From Tenebrio molitor (Eukaryota > Arthropoda > Insecta > Coleoptera > Tenebrionidae), in NCBI RefSeq assembly GCF_963966145.1, contig NC_091048.1, positions 22,382,001 to 22,446,000 of the forward strand: 64,000 bases of DNA. Direction: 5' to 3'. The notes beneath the pieces were generated by a model that had not been told where the DNA came from, did no database searches, and saw only the letters and a program-made list of their open reading frames with translations. Below, one piece after another: positions 57,001 to 64,000 of this stretch (positions within the stretch are counted from its first letter, which is position 1; the number at the start of each line of letters is the position of its first letter). Position numbers and translations under genes: made by a program.

Positions 57001-58133
57001 ACATTTTGCTTGGGGTACGGTGCAGTACTTAGAGACACCGGTGATTTTAATAGGCTTCTGGTGCTACCCGTCGGTGAAATCGGACTTCTTCTCACCCCGT
57101 TGTTAGGGGGTGTGATCGCTTCGCCGGAACCCATTCCAGGCTGCTCTAGCGGTACTCTCGTGAGGCGCGTCAGCCGCGAAAACACACCCTTCTTATTTTC
57201 GCACTGGAAATATCTGGTGCCGGCTACGGAACCGTCATTCTTGCCTGAAATTCCTCGGTTTACACCGGACCAAACACTCGAATGTCAAAATCTACCGATT
57301 GGCTCGTCCAGTGCAATGCCAGCCCAATCACCCGGGGCAAACTGAGTTTCCCCGATGTAAGCGATGGTACCAGGCTTGGTGCCTCCAACCCATACTCTCT
57401 GACCAATTATAAAACTATCAGTGTCTTCCGTCAAGACGGCACTGGAATCTACCGGAAAACGTACGTCAAGGATAGAAAGAAATTGAAATGGAAAAAGTCG
57501 GTGATGGATGATAGATACCTGAATGACGACTGAGTCCTGCTTCGCTCAAGCGTCTCGGATGCAAATCCCAAAGACCATCCATAGATGAAGCAGTACTACC
57601 AACTATGCAAGCAACACAAAAAGCAACATAAAATTACGTGCGATGTGCAACAAGACAACGTGTACACACAAAAATGCAATGAGTGAAGAGTGAAGACTTA
57701 CTAGAAGAGTATCTTTTACGACGTGGTGAAGATTTTATATAATCGAAACCGTCTTCCTCGCTCTCATCCGCTTCCATAAGATCTAACACCACCCAGATAT
57801 GCAATTAAGAACAATGATGACATGCACAGAAATAATTCAGTCCAATTGGGACATATTACAGTATTACCTTTCTGACACTCCATTATACAAGCTTAATTTA
57901 CATAAATTCGAGTCAAACGAAACGCCTGCTGTGTCACGCTAAGTCAACAACAGTTCTAATTAACACAGTTACAAACAAGTTGCGACAATACTGCAATATG
58001 CACTTTGTACTGGAGTCGAAGAACAGTGCAAATTCGAATGAAGGTCTGTACAAAATAATTCTTTGATACATACCTGACAACTTGTGCCTTCCAAAATCGT
58101 CGGTCAGTCTTCTCAAGGAATCATCAGAACTAT
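30041..58133 (-). CDS. CLIP-190: CLIP-170/CLIP-190 (restin-like) microtubule plus-end tracking protein, giant form; 5' end not found
   Basis: Fifteen exons can be joined on the minus strand, and every junction agrees in phase. Order: 58074-58133, 57702-57782, 57519-57602, 57296-57448, 57029-57244, 56774-56975, 56523 (or 56490)-56724, 56057-56107, 46785-46925, 45750-45914, 43102-45564, 43000-43050, 30365-42921, 30137-30312, 30041-30087. The product has two CAP-Gly domains, a long coiled coil, two CCHC-like zinc knuckles and a C-terminal EDETF. This is the known CLIP-170 family order; these proteins bind growing microtubule ends and EB proteins, and the tail folds back on the CAP-Gly domains. 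The giant exon 30365-42921 is not part of the normal family and raises the product from about 1,400 to over 5,500 residues. The start codon and promoter were not found and may lie beyond the window. Splice sites are read by eye, not from transcripts. Confidence 0.9.
30137..30312 (-). CDS. CLIP-190: CLIP-190 exon, zinc knuckle 1 and start of knuckle 2
   Basis: The exon follows a 52-nt intron (30313-30364) with acceptor CCTAG|GAT. It encodes IGTSHQRQPPPRV then YCDICEEFDLHETEDCP, the first CCHC-type knuckle of the CLIP tail. RPYCEICE, the start of the second knuckle, sits at the 3' end, split by a 49-nt intron. In CLIP-170 the knuckles bind p150/LIS1 and take part in autoinhibition. Confidence 0.93.
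30365..42921 (-). CDS. CLIP-190: Giant 12.6-kb CLIP-190 exon: lineage-specific CxLP-domain / Pro-Val-Lys repeat array plus CLIP tail
   Basis: One uninterrupted frame of 4,185 codons. Residues 1-165 are a short coiled coil (VQLTMLKQSYTQLSARFETL). Residues 253-3957 hold 27 CxLP domains of about 48 aa (C-x-LP, a central Cys, a Q-I/V-x-S-L turn, F-K-Q-N-L-L, a final R-x-C), often in pairs joined by C-x-x-C. They alternate with linkers built from VPVPQPPKIIVK-, QLPPRTIxKEVPV- and IVEVPKEVIKEVKVPV-like units. Residues about 3338-3441 are a GPPSVPSG-type tract. A basic segment follows near 3990-4050. The last roughly 50 residues (AENQIKFLNSIIVDIQKKNE) are the conserved CLIP-170 end of the rod. I recognise no family for the CxLP domain. 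Three Cys per domain is odd for a cytosolic protein, and metal binding or disulfides are both possible. Absence of stops over 12.6 kb and divergence among repeats argue for coding selection. Confidence 0.9.
43000..43050 (-). CDS. CLIP-190: CLIP-190 17-codon microexon between two in-frame mini-introns
   Basis: The sequence VQEGSSECAEGQRDQNS lies between acceptor CTGCAG|GTT and donor TTCA|GTAAGC. The flanking introns are 51 and 78 nt. Both are multiples of three and stop-free, so splicing or retention keeps the frame. The 51-nt size matches the other introns of this gene. The 78-nt intron contains a CA-rich tract and ends at CTGCAG|GTA. Retention of either in some transcripts cannot be excluded. 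Confidence 0.6.
43102..45564 (-). CDS. CLIP-190: CLIP-190 long coiled-coil exon (821 codons)
   Basis: The exon begins VTNENYLKRIGELQANLAEE after a phase-0 acceptor (CTAG|GTA) and ends QEDLVK at a strong donor AAG|GTAAGA. All 821 codons are heptad-rich, dominated by E, K, Q, L, N and S, with no Pro-rich break: a continuous rod as in CLIP-170/190 but longer than the vertebrate one. It forms the dimerising stalk between the microtubule-binding head and the C-terminal zinc knuckles. The open frame continues through the 51-nt intron 43051-43101, so a simple ORF call fuses it wrongly with the downstream exon. Confidence 0.93.
45750..45914 (-). CDS. CLIP-190: CLIP-190 exon, coiled coil segment 2
   Basis: The 55 codons run from FRAECEIRVLENADLL to FEEAAITKSDFE. 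The stretch LLSQLEDEKRKNEDLQFRFE is strongly conserved in CLIP-170 family members. Acceptor ATGCAG|TTT and donor GAG|GTAAAA are phase 0. Flanking introns are 870 nt (upstream) and 185 nt (downstream). Confidence 0.93.
46785..46925 (-). CDS. CLIP-190: CLIP-190 exon, start of central coiled coil
   Basis: The 47 codons read DVLREKQQHIEQLLKERDLE then RAEITRAASQADEAEH. This is a near match to the opening of the CLIP-170 coiled coil (EKQQHIEQLLAERD). Acceptor ACAG|GAT and donor AAAG|GTAAGA are both strong. Heptad spacing of Leu/Ile is visible. The coiled coil makes CLIP a parallel dimer. Confidence 0.93.
46926..48489 (-). other. CLIP-190 long intron, 3' part
   Basis: No coding frame, transposon end or RNA gene recognised between the coiled-coil exon and the Tc1-type MITE at 48.49 kb. 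Confidence 0.5.
48490..48612. mobile_element. Short Tc1/mariner-type MITE
   Basis: ACAGTGGCCGGCAAAAAAAG at the left and the inverted ...TTATTGCCGGCCATTGT at the right bound 123 bp flanked by TA. The CAGTGGCCGGCAAAA terminus is typical of Tc1-like inverted repeats. It lies 50 bp outside the left end of the Polinton-like element. Confidence 0.7.
48661..48987 (+). repeat. Left terminal inverted repeat of Polinton-like element
   Basis: This pairs with 54,475-54,790 in inverted orientation over about 320 bp with scattered differences. The subterminal part repeats the end motif (AGTCATAATTAAACGAATT recurs near 48,827), so the repeat itself contains an internal duplication. Confidence 0.75.
49220..49564 (+). 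pseudogene. Hydrophobic/basic small ORF of the Polinton-like element
   Basis: The frame encodes one membrane-like segment (VLIPAAIAVAKALRLG) followed by KLKKKGLSNREISDIM. This layout resembles the small membrane or minor-structural ORFs next to the protease in Polintons, but I cannot assign it firmly. It sits 120 nt upstream of the protease relic on the same strand. The last third (from about residue 90) does not look conserved and may be out of frame. Confidence 0.35.
49682..50095 (+). pseudogene. Adenain-type cysteine protease relic (Polinton PRO)
   Basis: The frame carries GGVFAIDKKIRKDESG, then GSHWMCYINQPYL with the catalytic His, and ILYFDSFGLAPPEKIKTYL. This is the characteristic core of the adenovirus-like maturation protease encoded by Polinton/Maverick elements. 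The catalytic-cysteine segment (CGY) is present only in a different reading frame near 50,000, so the gene is frameshifted and inactive. In live elements this protease is thought to mature the capsid. It is the best evidence for classifying the element. Confidence 0.75.
50671..51130. mobile_element. MITE inserted in the Polinton-like element
   Basis: The ends CGGGGTGTTATGGAAATCTA (50,671) and its inverted near-copy (TCCATAACACCCGG at 51,130) form terminal repeats of about 35 bp. It has no convincing coding content; the open frame across its right end is fortuitous. Confidence 0.6.
51435..52010 (+). pseudogene. Intronless matrix metalloproteinase relic inside the Polinton-like element
   Basis: Upstream is a signal-peptide-like start (MSIIFLYFLNISFS at 51,436). 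In a shifted frame comes an MMP pro-domain: YLEKFGYLKSN, LIRFQEFYNLSTDGRLNKET and the cysteine switch RCGVKDNP. Further on, catalytic-domain pieces remain: AFDQWQSVSNLKF, DILISF and FDKKGNVLAYALFP, which match AFxxW, ADIxIxF and FDGPGGxLAHAFFP of MMPs. The zinc-binding HExxHxxGxxH segment is not found. At least two frame changes and stops are present. No intron is seen in this stretch, unlike most animal MMP genes. A captured host gene or a viral MMP are both possible sources. Confidence 0.7.
52710..53297 (+). pseudogene. Tc1-like transposase pseudogene
   Basis: The helix-turn-helix end (SENTVRRRLKEYQIRPKRPA) and the DDE3 catalytic part (FIYMQNNGRPHITRVVSDYL, CPALDPDLNPIEHLLDNM) are readable in successive frames. 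The tail IWGNIGQNDIRNLILSMSE is in yet another frame. DNARPH has become NNGRPH, losing a catalytic Asp. It lies inside the Polinton-like element and is a later insertion. Confidence 0.8.
53856..54190 (-). pseudogene. Possible Pao/BEL integrase C-terminal (DUF5641-like) fragment
   Basis: A minus-strand frame reads AAEIGDILWIKTGSN..LGR and, further on, PGEELIKPLVYNWERD. This is compatible with the integrase C-terminal domain of Pao/BEL retrotransposons (GD-ILI..G..LGRV...GE..RPV). The similarity is short and the residues between are atypical. An unrelated ORF of the Polinton-like element is the alternative. Confidence 0.3.
54475..54790 (-). repeat. Right terminal inverted repeat of Polinton-like element
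   Basis: Inverted copy of the left repeat. It ends ...TTAATTATGACT at 54,790 on the plus strand, mirroring AGTCATAATT at the left end. Divergence from the left copy indicates an old insertion. Confidence 0.75.
54797..56056 (-). other. CLIP-190 long intron, 5' part
   Basis: AT-rich sequence between the Polinton-like right end and the 51-nt microexon. Nothing recognised. Confidence 0.5.
56057..56107 (-). CDS. CLIP-190: CLIP-190 microexon linking CAP-Gly region to coiled coil
   Basis: This 51-nt, phase-0 exon has a good pyrimidine tract, acceptor GCCAG|AAG and donor CCAG|GTAACT. It encodes KVSPKTSTPIPTRTALQ. The ending TALQ continues into DVLREKQQHIEQLL of the next exon, as TALQEALKEKQQHIE does in vertebrate CLIP-170. 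The intron that follows is 9,131 nt, by far the longest found in the gene, and carries the transposon cluster. Confidence 0.8.
56523..56724 (-). CDS. CLIP-190: CLIP-190 exon, end of CAP-Gly 2 and Ser-rich linker
   Basis: The exon starts with YFECRPHFGLFAPISKV, the conserved C-terminal strand of CAP-Gly 2. A Ser/Lys-rich linker follows (SGLKRANSKESMTSLASKTS). Two phase-0 donors are available: AGG|GTAAGG, ending the exon at 56,523, and AAG|GTAGGT, ending it at 56,490 and adding 11 residues. The stronger-looking site was used here; the choice is open. Confidence 0.88.
56774..56975 (-). CDS. CLIP-190: CLIP-190 exon, most of CAP-Gly domain 2
   Basis: The exon reads VDFKIGDRVIIKSTQGSKIG, then GTVKYMGLTDFAPGEWVGVE and LDDPRGKNDGSVEGKR. 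This is a complete CAP-Gly core with an intact GKNDGSV groove. The donor AAAAG|GTTTTT splits the Arg codon. A 49-nt intron (56725-56773) follows. Two CAP-Gly domains in tandem fit CLIP-170/190 rather than single-domain families such as dynactin p150. Confidence 0.95.
57029..57244 (-). CDS. CLIP-190: CLIP-190 exon, second half of CAP-Gly 1 and Ser/Pro linker
   Basis: The exon opens with the tubulin/EB-tail groove GKNDGSVAGTRYFQC and ENKKGVFSRLTRLTRV, completing CAP-Gly 1. A Pro/Ser/Arg-rich linker follows (NNGVRRSPISPTGSTRSL), the kind of basic flank that enhances microtubule binding in this family. The donor is CTAA|GTACTG. The next intron (56976-57028) is 53 nt. Reading through the donor meets stops soon after, which supports the splice. 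Confidence 0.93.
57296..57448 (-). CDS. CLIP-190: CLIP-190 exon, first half of CAP-Gly domain 1
   Basis: The exon encodes VLTEDTDSFIIGQRVWVGG, then the start of a CAP-Gly fold (GTIAYIGETQFAPGDWAGI, LDEPIG). The GETQFAPGxWAG core is the family signature. The donor (ATCG|GTAGAT) splits the Gly codon just before the GKNDGSV groove. The 51-nt intron 57245-57295 separates it from the second half. CAP-Gly domains bind the EEY/F tails of alpha-tubulin, EB1 and CLIP-170 itself. Confidence 0.95.
57519..57602 (-). CDS. CLIP-190: CLIP-190 exon, conserved RRLSEAGL linker before CAP-Gly 1
   Basis: This 84-nt exon has acceptor GCATAG|TT and donor TCAG|GTATCT. It reads SSMDGLWDLHPRRLSEAGL and runs directly into the first CAP-Gly exon. 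From memory, a similar RRLSEAGL stretch precedes the first CAP-Gly domain in fly CLIP-190, which supports orthology. Its flanking introns are 99 nt (upstream) and 70 nt (downstream). Confidence 0.8.
57702..57782 (-). CDS. CLIP-190: CLIP-190 exon, acidic/basic N-terminal linker
   Basis: This 81-nt exon has acceptor GTTAG|AT and donor TCTA|GTAAGT. It encodes an acidic stretch (MEADESEEDGFDY) followed by a basic SSPRRKRYSS. Phase matches both neighbours. Basic Ser-rich segments next to CAP-Gly domains help CLIPs bind the acidic microtubule surface. Its length is a multiple of three, so it may be an optional cassette. Confidence 0.65.
58074..58133 (-). CDS. CLIP-190: CLIP-190 upstream exon, Ser/Asp-rich N-terminal linker
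   Basis: This 60-nt exon has a pyrimidine-rich acceptor (...GGCTCTCTAG) and a donor CAG|GTATGT. It reads SSDDSLRRLTDDFGRHKLS and enters and leaves in the same phase, so it can be skipped without a frame change. It joins the next exon at 57,782 in phase across a 291-nt intron. It lies N-terminal to the first CAP-Gly domain, where CLIP proteins carry a Ser-rich unstructured segment. It is called mainly from splice-site quality and phase. An exon further upstream must exist, because this one begins inside a codon. Confidence 0.6.
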
Positions 58134-61100
58134 CTAGAGAGCCACAAAACACAAAAAAATTATAGTACTAGTGTTAGTCGAAAACTTGATAAAATTTCCT
58201 TGAAAGATGGCGATTTTTTAAACAGAGCGTAGGCATCACAAAAATCATCCCTTAATTGAAACGCACAATTCAGAGTAAACCAAAGAACCTTGACTTGGTA
58301 TTTCGAAACTTCTAGCAAATTAAAAGTCTAAATCTACCCACAAGCAACCCACTTTATTTATATTTCAAGTTATTAAATCTGAGCTGTTAATGACGTGATC
58401 AGTTCCAAGTAAATACTGATTATTATTGATTTACTGTGATGATTGCAGGGTTGGCAGAACCACAACTTTCCATTACAAAATGGTAAAATACGAATAGCAA
58501 CATATCGCAACAGTCTAAATGTTAATAATAATTTATATTTTTTAAAAGTAGTAGTGACGCGTGTTTTGAAGAAATGGAATGGCCAACACTCCCTCCCAAT
58601 GACTTCATAATGTAAACATTTTAGTACTTTTCAATATTGAAACTACTCCACAACAAAATTAAGAAGAAGAATATTCTGGGAACCATCAAACAGTGTATGC
58701 TTGAAATTTTTCCATACAGGTGTTATTTGTCGTAAATTCTATTTTTAGTTGACGTAATAAATTTAATTACGATTAAACAGTATTTAAAACATTGATCGCC
58801 CACACCTACATCGACAGCTTTTCTCGGTCACATGTAGGTTAACCTTAGCATAGAAGGTGGAGAGTGTCAAGGAAGCAAACCGGAGATTCCGACGCTAGTC
58901 GAAGCAGCAAACTCACTGAATATTTATTAGTGACGAAAAACGACATTGACACGGAACTGTTACGTTCAAAAACAACAACGCACGACTTAGCAACATTATC
59001 AAAGGATAAATCGCCGTAAATTACAACAACCAAAATGAATCACAAAATTGGTACTTCCTCTTCAAAAACGTGCAAGGGGACTGTTTATATTTACGTAACT
59101 GCGAGTATTTCCGCTCGCAAGAATTCATGCCTATTTATAAATTGCGGATTAGCATCCTTTATCTTGTTCGTCAACTGTTGAGTGACGGATTAAAATATTC
59201 TTCTTGCGCCCACGTTTAATTATTCACCGCACAGTAGTAGCATTTTATTTTCGGAAACGTGTCCGCAATGGCAATTCGACCACTAGGGGTCAATTGTAGT
59301 AGTGGCCGTGACTCACGTGTCAAAATAGAGATTATATTATGGCCTGGAATAAAGACTTGCACAACCCAGAACGATCAAGATGGTACAAGATTGAAATGAA
59401 AATGGCAATTAAGCCAATGAGGTGTGATAAATAGGGGTCAAAAAGTAATAAGCGTAGGAAATTAGATTTCAGTCGGCGTGAAACATGTCCGTTGTCTTAC
59501 CTACTTATTAAATAAACAAACCCACATAAATCTCCACACGTTTGCTCCAACAGGTGGACGTCGGAGTTGTTTTGAATAGTATTGGTGAATTGGCGACAAA
59601 GTTGCGATGTTTATGAACTTCCGAGTGGTCAATTGGGCAATTTTGTATTTCTGCATTGATCCGAGAGAATAATGCAGTCGTTAAGACGTTGATTGGTCAC
59701 TTGGAGATTATTTTAATAATAATGATGGACGTGTGGGCGTATAAATGAATTGGGGTTCTTTTTGCCTCTAGCGCCATTGCGGATGCAGATAATCACGCTA
59801 CATTGTACAATAAGACGTCAAACTTTTTTACCGAGACGGGGCGGATACAAAAGAAATAAATTATAACGAATGACTTTGACTTATTTTTAGTAAACAATTA
59901 AATTACTGCTAAATTACGTAACGAAACTTCTCCCATAGTTGACGTTGCAGAACAGAGCTTAGAACAACGTGGTATTAACACATCATAAACAATTCTGCAC
60001 TAGAACAGAGTCACCTTGAACGTTTTCTACATGTACCCATGTGTTATTGCAGAAAAACACAAACGAAAATTAAATTAGCACGTTGGGACCGTATTGGCGA
60101 CTTATTACATAAAGTGGAGCCACGTCCCGACGAAATTAACAAGTGTTGACTTTTCCAATTTGGAAGCGACTACTAAAGTGCGAATTACGTATTTAATTTT
60201 TCAATCTGAAACAGTAGTTCGGGTCTTGATTTCCATTTGCATCGAGACTGCCGGCGTATTGTCTCAACCAATTATGGCCCCGGTGCAGTCGAAAAACACC
60301 GCTCAACACATTCAAATGACCTTAACTAAGATTTTGTTGCTACCGCAACTTAGTTAGGTAGCAATCAATGTTTACCGATTTATTTCATGGCAATTAAAAA
60401 GAAAATTAACGTTCTCCTCGTGAAAAAATTTATTTTACACTTATTACTTTTTTCAACAAACCAATTCCATTTTCCTCCCCTACGTCAAAAACAACTTTCC
60501 GTCCATAATTGCTTGTGCATTTACGACTGACATTGAAACGAGCCAAAACTGTATGCATCGATTAAACCGAAAACATTCTAAATTCGATTTGGAAAAACTT
60601 TCGGCGACCTTTTCAAAGAAATTTCCAGTTTTTAATTAATTGTTGTATCTCACCGTGATATGTCATATCCGGTTGGGTGAACGCGACGGATGGCATTTAG
60701 CCCACTGTTTCTCGCACAAGAGTGGTCAATGCAAAGACACCACCTCGACTCTGCTGCGCTTAACTATGACTATTCGCTGAAAGCGAACTGAAAGATAGTT
60801 GTCTTACGAGTGGACACTCAACAAACGGGGGGACCGAACTTTCTGTCAAGTTCTCCGGTTGAGAATATAAATACCGCAATTAAAAGCCCACTAAAAACAG
60901 TAAAAGGAGGAAGATCGCCGCTGTTCCTTCCTTAAATGCAATCTTGAAGTGGAGCAGTGGCTGGAAAAAATTGTTTGCGCAAAATTTCGATGACACGTCT
61001 AAACTGACACAGGAAAAGAGACTTTCCCATTTTTTCCGCTTCCTTGACATCCTGCACTGTTTATTTCGTACGGTGACCATAAAAAGGTTGTATTTGTAAA

Positions 61101-62390
61101 TTATGGAAATTATTTGCCTTTGCCTAAAACTTGTTGCCGTAATAAAAATCTTGTGTGTTTGCATAGGTAATTAAAAAAATTTATACGTCTAACACAATCT
61201 AAACAAATCTTTTATGTTTATTGTTATTTACTGCGCAGTAAATTTGAAAAAATCGAAAAAATCTCAGCTGTAGGTTTTAATAAGTCATCAGTTGTAGGAG
61301 TGGACTTGAAAAAATGACACGTTTTTCATTAATAACTAATAGTAATAATAATGCTCTTTGCCAGTTTGTCGTCTTAACATAACAAAGCATTCACAAATAA
61401 GTTGACATCATGGTTTCAGACAAATAACATAAATCTCTGGTGTTTGATTTGAATAAATTGGAATTAAATTGAAGTAAAAAATACTGTGAAGAAGACACCG
61501 TGTGCAAGTGTGGGCAATCAACGCGTAGGAAAATGGAAATTTTTCCTTTGAAGACACTTCTTATTTGAAAACGTGTCAACTAGTCGTAAATTGCTTGATG
61601 TATAACTTAACACATCTCTCAACTGTCGGATTGTTAAAAGTAAATTGAAAAAATTAATACAACAGACTTTGACTGAAAATTCAACACATATCTAAATATT
61701 TTAATTGGTTCAAAGCATACCTACTGAACCGTCAAGTGCAAATTACTGAGCACCCACAATAATTATAATTTTAAGACGTTCCTACACATAGATCCAAAAA
61801 AGTCAGAAGAATTTGTTAATATTAATAACGTTTGTGAGAGAATTTAATGAAAATCAAAAATTACGACGAGCTCGGTATCAAAATACAAACCAAATGTGAA
61901 AAAAATAGATTACATAGAATATACCTTGGGATAAAAAAAAAATCAAGTAAGCCATGACTACAGCTCATCCATTATGGATCTGAACTGTCAAATTCAAGGT
62001 CGGTCAAAATTTAGGGACTGTACCGTTTATTTAATGCACGTTTGGACATTTGCTGAGAGTGTGCTCATAATCTAGTAACAAAAATGTCATTTGTGTCAAA
62101 ATGTGAAATAGAAATTGAGACATTTAATTATCATTTGTTTACTCATACAACTGTTTTACAGATCAATCTAAAAAGTTACTAATAATTCAATATGGAAGAG
62201 GATTATGTGTAATGTTTATTTATAAAAATGATGCATAAATGGTAAACGAAAAGAGAAATTGATTCAGAATTAAATAATTCAACGCCACTGTCGCAAAGGA
62301 CTTGTCAAAATTTGATACTTTCATGTTTTGAATTGCCGCCACAAATAAAAAATTAAAATTGGTACGACTATACTCCGTACACTGAGATAT
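58134..62390. other. No gene seen; expected to hold CLIP-190 5' intron or exons
   Basis: At least one more CLIP-190 exon must lie to the right of 58,133, but none could be identified by motif. GAATATAAATACCGC near 60,860 is a TATA-like plus-strand sequence about 30 nt before a possible start, with no convincing frame after it. Confidence 0.4.
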
Positions 62391-62674
62391 CGGGCTTTCA
62401 AATAAATATATACATATTTAGAGTAGGCGTAGGAGACATTCTAATTCTTTTAACAGTGTAAAGTAATTTTTGTAGGTAACCAATTATTCCCAATTTCATA
62501 TTATCATATTCCGTGAAGGGAGAATGCACTACAAAAATTAAAAATATTTTCTAACCTAATTTTATTTCGTTAAAATGTCAGGTGTTTCTTGTGTCATTTT
62601 CTACGCTGGAAAAATGTTGCAAACAATTGAATTTCCATAGGTTGCTCTAAATATAAATTCAATTGGGAGGCCCG
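62391..62674 (-). mobile_element. MITE family C, copy 2
   Basis: It reads as the reverse complement of the copy at 8.5 kb over its whole length, with a few deletions. The ends are CGGGCTTTCAAATAAATATA and ...GGGAGGCCCG. The copy lies upstream of all CLIP-190 exons found. Confidence 0.75.
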
Positions 62675-62730
62675 TTAGATTGCACGTTTTTAAATTCAGT
62701 TCCAAAACATAACGTAGTGAAAAATACTAA

Positions 62731-62846
62731 ACTCTCCATCGCAATTGTTTCACGTTATTTAAGAAACCGTTGTAGCCATGCAGATTAATTCCCGCCAGTA
62801 CTAATCCTACGCCTGTGATGTTGTTGACAGAATTACAGCTGTCAAT
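62731..62846 (-). CDS. Possible terminal exon of an unidentified minus-strand gene
   Basis: After a branch-like TACTGAC and acceptor TTCATTCAG, the minus strand reads IDSCNSVNNITGVGLVLAG and INLHGYNGFLNNVKQLRW, then stops. A short hydrophobic segment is visible. Nothing upstream within the window confirms it, and a chance ORF is possible. Confidence 0.2.
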
Positions 62847-62849
62847 CTG

Positions 62850-64000
62850 AATGAAATGTCAGTACAAGTGTATTCAATCGTTACGAACTGTTGTTGAAAT
62901 TATTGATTCAAGTATGATTGATATAAAAAAGTTTTGGCGCGCTGTTCTATTTTTTACCGCGTAGACACTTGTCTCTGTGTCTGTCAAAAAACATGCAATC
63001 TCGTAGTGTACGGAGTATAGTAAGTTTATCACAGAGCCAACCTGACAGGACTTGGACAATTCAGGTCTACAATGGATAAGCTTTATCATGATTCAGTTGG
63101 CAGCGCTAATTTAAATGTTGCTGCATGTGTGTTAAATGTAGCAATGTTTATGTACCTGCACTGAATACTGCAAATTTTTTAAAACGAAATTTAAATTTGC
63201 ATTCGATGATTGATTACACCATGAAAAAAAAAAGTAAAAACATTGTTACACTACATAATTGAGTTTTAAATTGAGTATCAGCACAATGCATGAGATTTCA
63301 TAAAAAATATAAATATCAATTATTTTTGTTTTTTATAATACATTAAAAAACGTCAGCTTCTTGCAAACAAATTTTTCACATTTTCATGGTTGCTAAATTA
63401 CAAGACAAAAGCGTCATAATAAAGCGTGATTTCTATTTACTTTGAATATAAAATAAGTCGAACAGGACGTTCTCAAACTTAATGAATCATTTCAAAGAGA
63501 ATTTTTACAACCTTTTGTCTCAGTAATATTTCTGCTAGGCGTACTTCAACAATACTTTTATTGCAACGATCTGTTGAAAATTTACCACTCCTCGACACGT
63601 TACGATACATTTAACGCATGGTAAAAGGAGTCATTATCATTAATTGTATAATAATTTGCCAATTTAACCAACAAATGAGCTGAATGGAATCTTCGCATTA
63701 AACGAAATTCAAAAATTTTACGGAACGCACACCTCTTTATCAGCTTGTAAAAACCAATAACTGGTTTGTACAGTTGTGCAAGTATCACCGACACCTCGAG
63801 ACTTACAAGGGTGTATCAACGGGCCTGACTGTATTTGGTTTAAAACTGACTGACCGGCTATGAGCAGGAATAACTCCCAGCGAACTAATGATACGTAAAT
63901 AACGAAAAATAAAAGCACCGCAAATTATTCAAATCTTCATTGTTGTTTCGGACACGTACATAATTAGAACGATAGCTTCACCTCTGGAAATCACAAGTAC
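62850..64000. other. No gene seen
   Basis: AT-rich, with short frames of no recognisable content. Confidence 0.4.

Noticed and set aside
60850..60900. A core promoter with TATA-like GAATATAAATACC on the plus strand
   Set aside because: No convincing transcript frame or splice signals follow. AT-rich DNA gives such motifs by chance.

Overview
The window is animal nuclear DNA, most likely from an insect and plausibly a beetle. It is AT-rich. Most introns inside its conserved genes are only 49-55 nt with GT-AG ends, and the genes match insect and vertebrate orthologues. No bacterial gene organisation is present. The organism cannot be named from this sequence.

Left third (1 to about 28.4 kb): no complete gene. 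It is a graveyard of small DNA transposons (several MITE families, foldback elements, long hairpins), mariner-type transposase relics and a fragmented non-LTR retrotransposon carrying a nested insertion. At 28,430-28,557 on the minus strand lies the first coding exon of an ERK-type MAP kinase (rolled). I found none of its kinase-core exons to the left, so this region is probably its very long first intron.

Middle (28.4-30 kb): the ERK exon faces away from a complete four-exon gene for RNA polymerase II subunit RPB11 (29,223-29,735, plus). The two share an upstream region of about 0.67 kb. RPB11 then ends tail-to-tail with the next gene.

Right half (30,041 to at least 58,133, minus): the CLIP-170/CLIP-190 microtubule plus-end tracking gene. 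I assembled 15 exons, and every junction agrees in phase. They encode two CAP-Gly domains, a long coiled coil, two zinc knuckles and a terminal ...EDETF motif. The 5' end was not found. The main novelty is one uninterrupted 12,557-nt exon (30,365-42,921) between the coiled coil and the conserved C-terminal tail. It encodes about 4,185 residues: 27 copies of a roughly 48-residue, three-cysteine 'CxLP' domain, joined by long Pro/Val/Lys-rich linkers in super-repeats of about 620-700 nt. Without it the exons found would give a CLIP of near-normal length (about 1,400 aa). With it the protein exceeds 5,500 aa.

The 9.1-kb CLIP intron 46,926-56,056 holds a decayed Polinton/Maverick-like element with inverted repeats of about 320 bp. 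It retains an adenain-type protease relic and, unexpectedly, the remains of an intronless matrix metalloproteinase reading frame. Later Tc1, MITE and possible Pao/BEL insertions lie inside it.

The last 6 kb (58.1-64 kb) shows no firm gene, only one MITE copy and one weak exon candidate. All calls come from reading the sequence by eye. No database search or RNA evidence was available.
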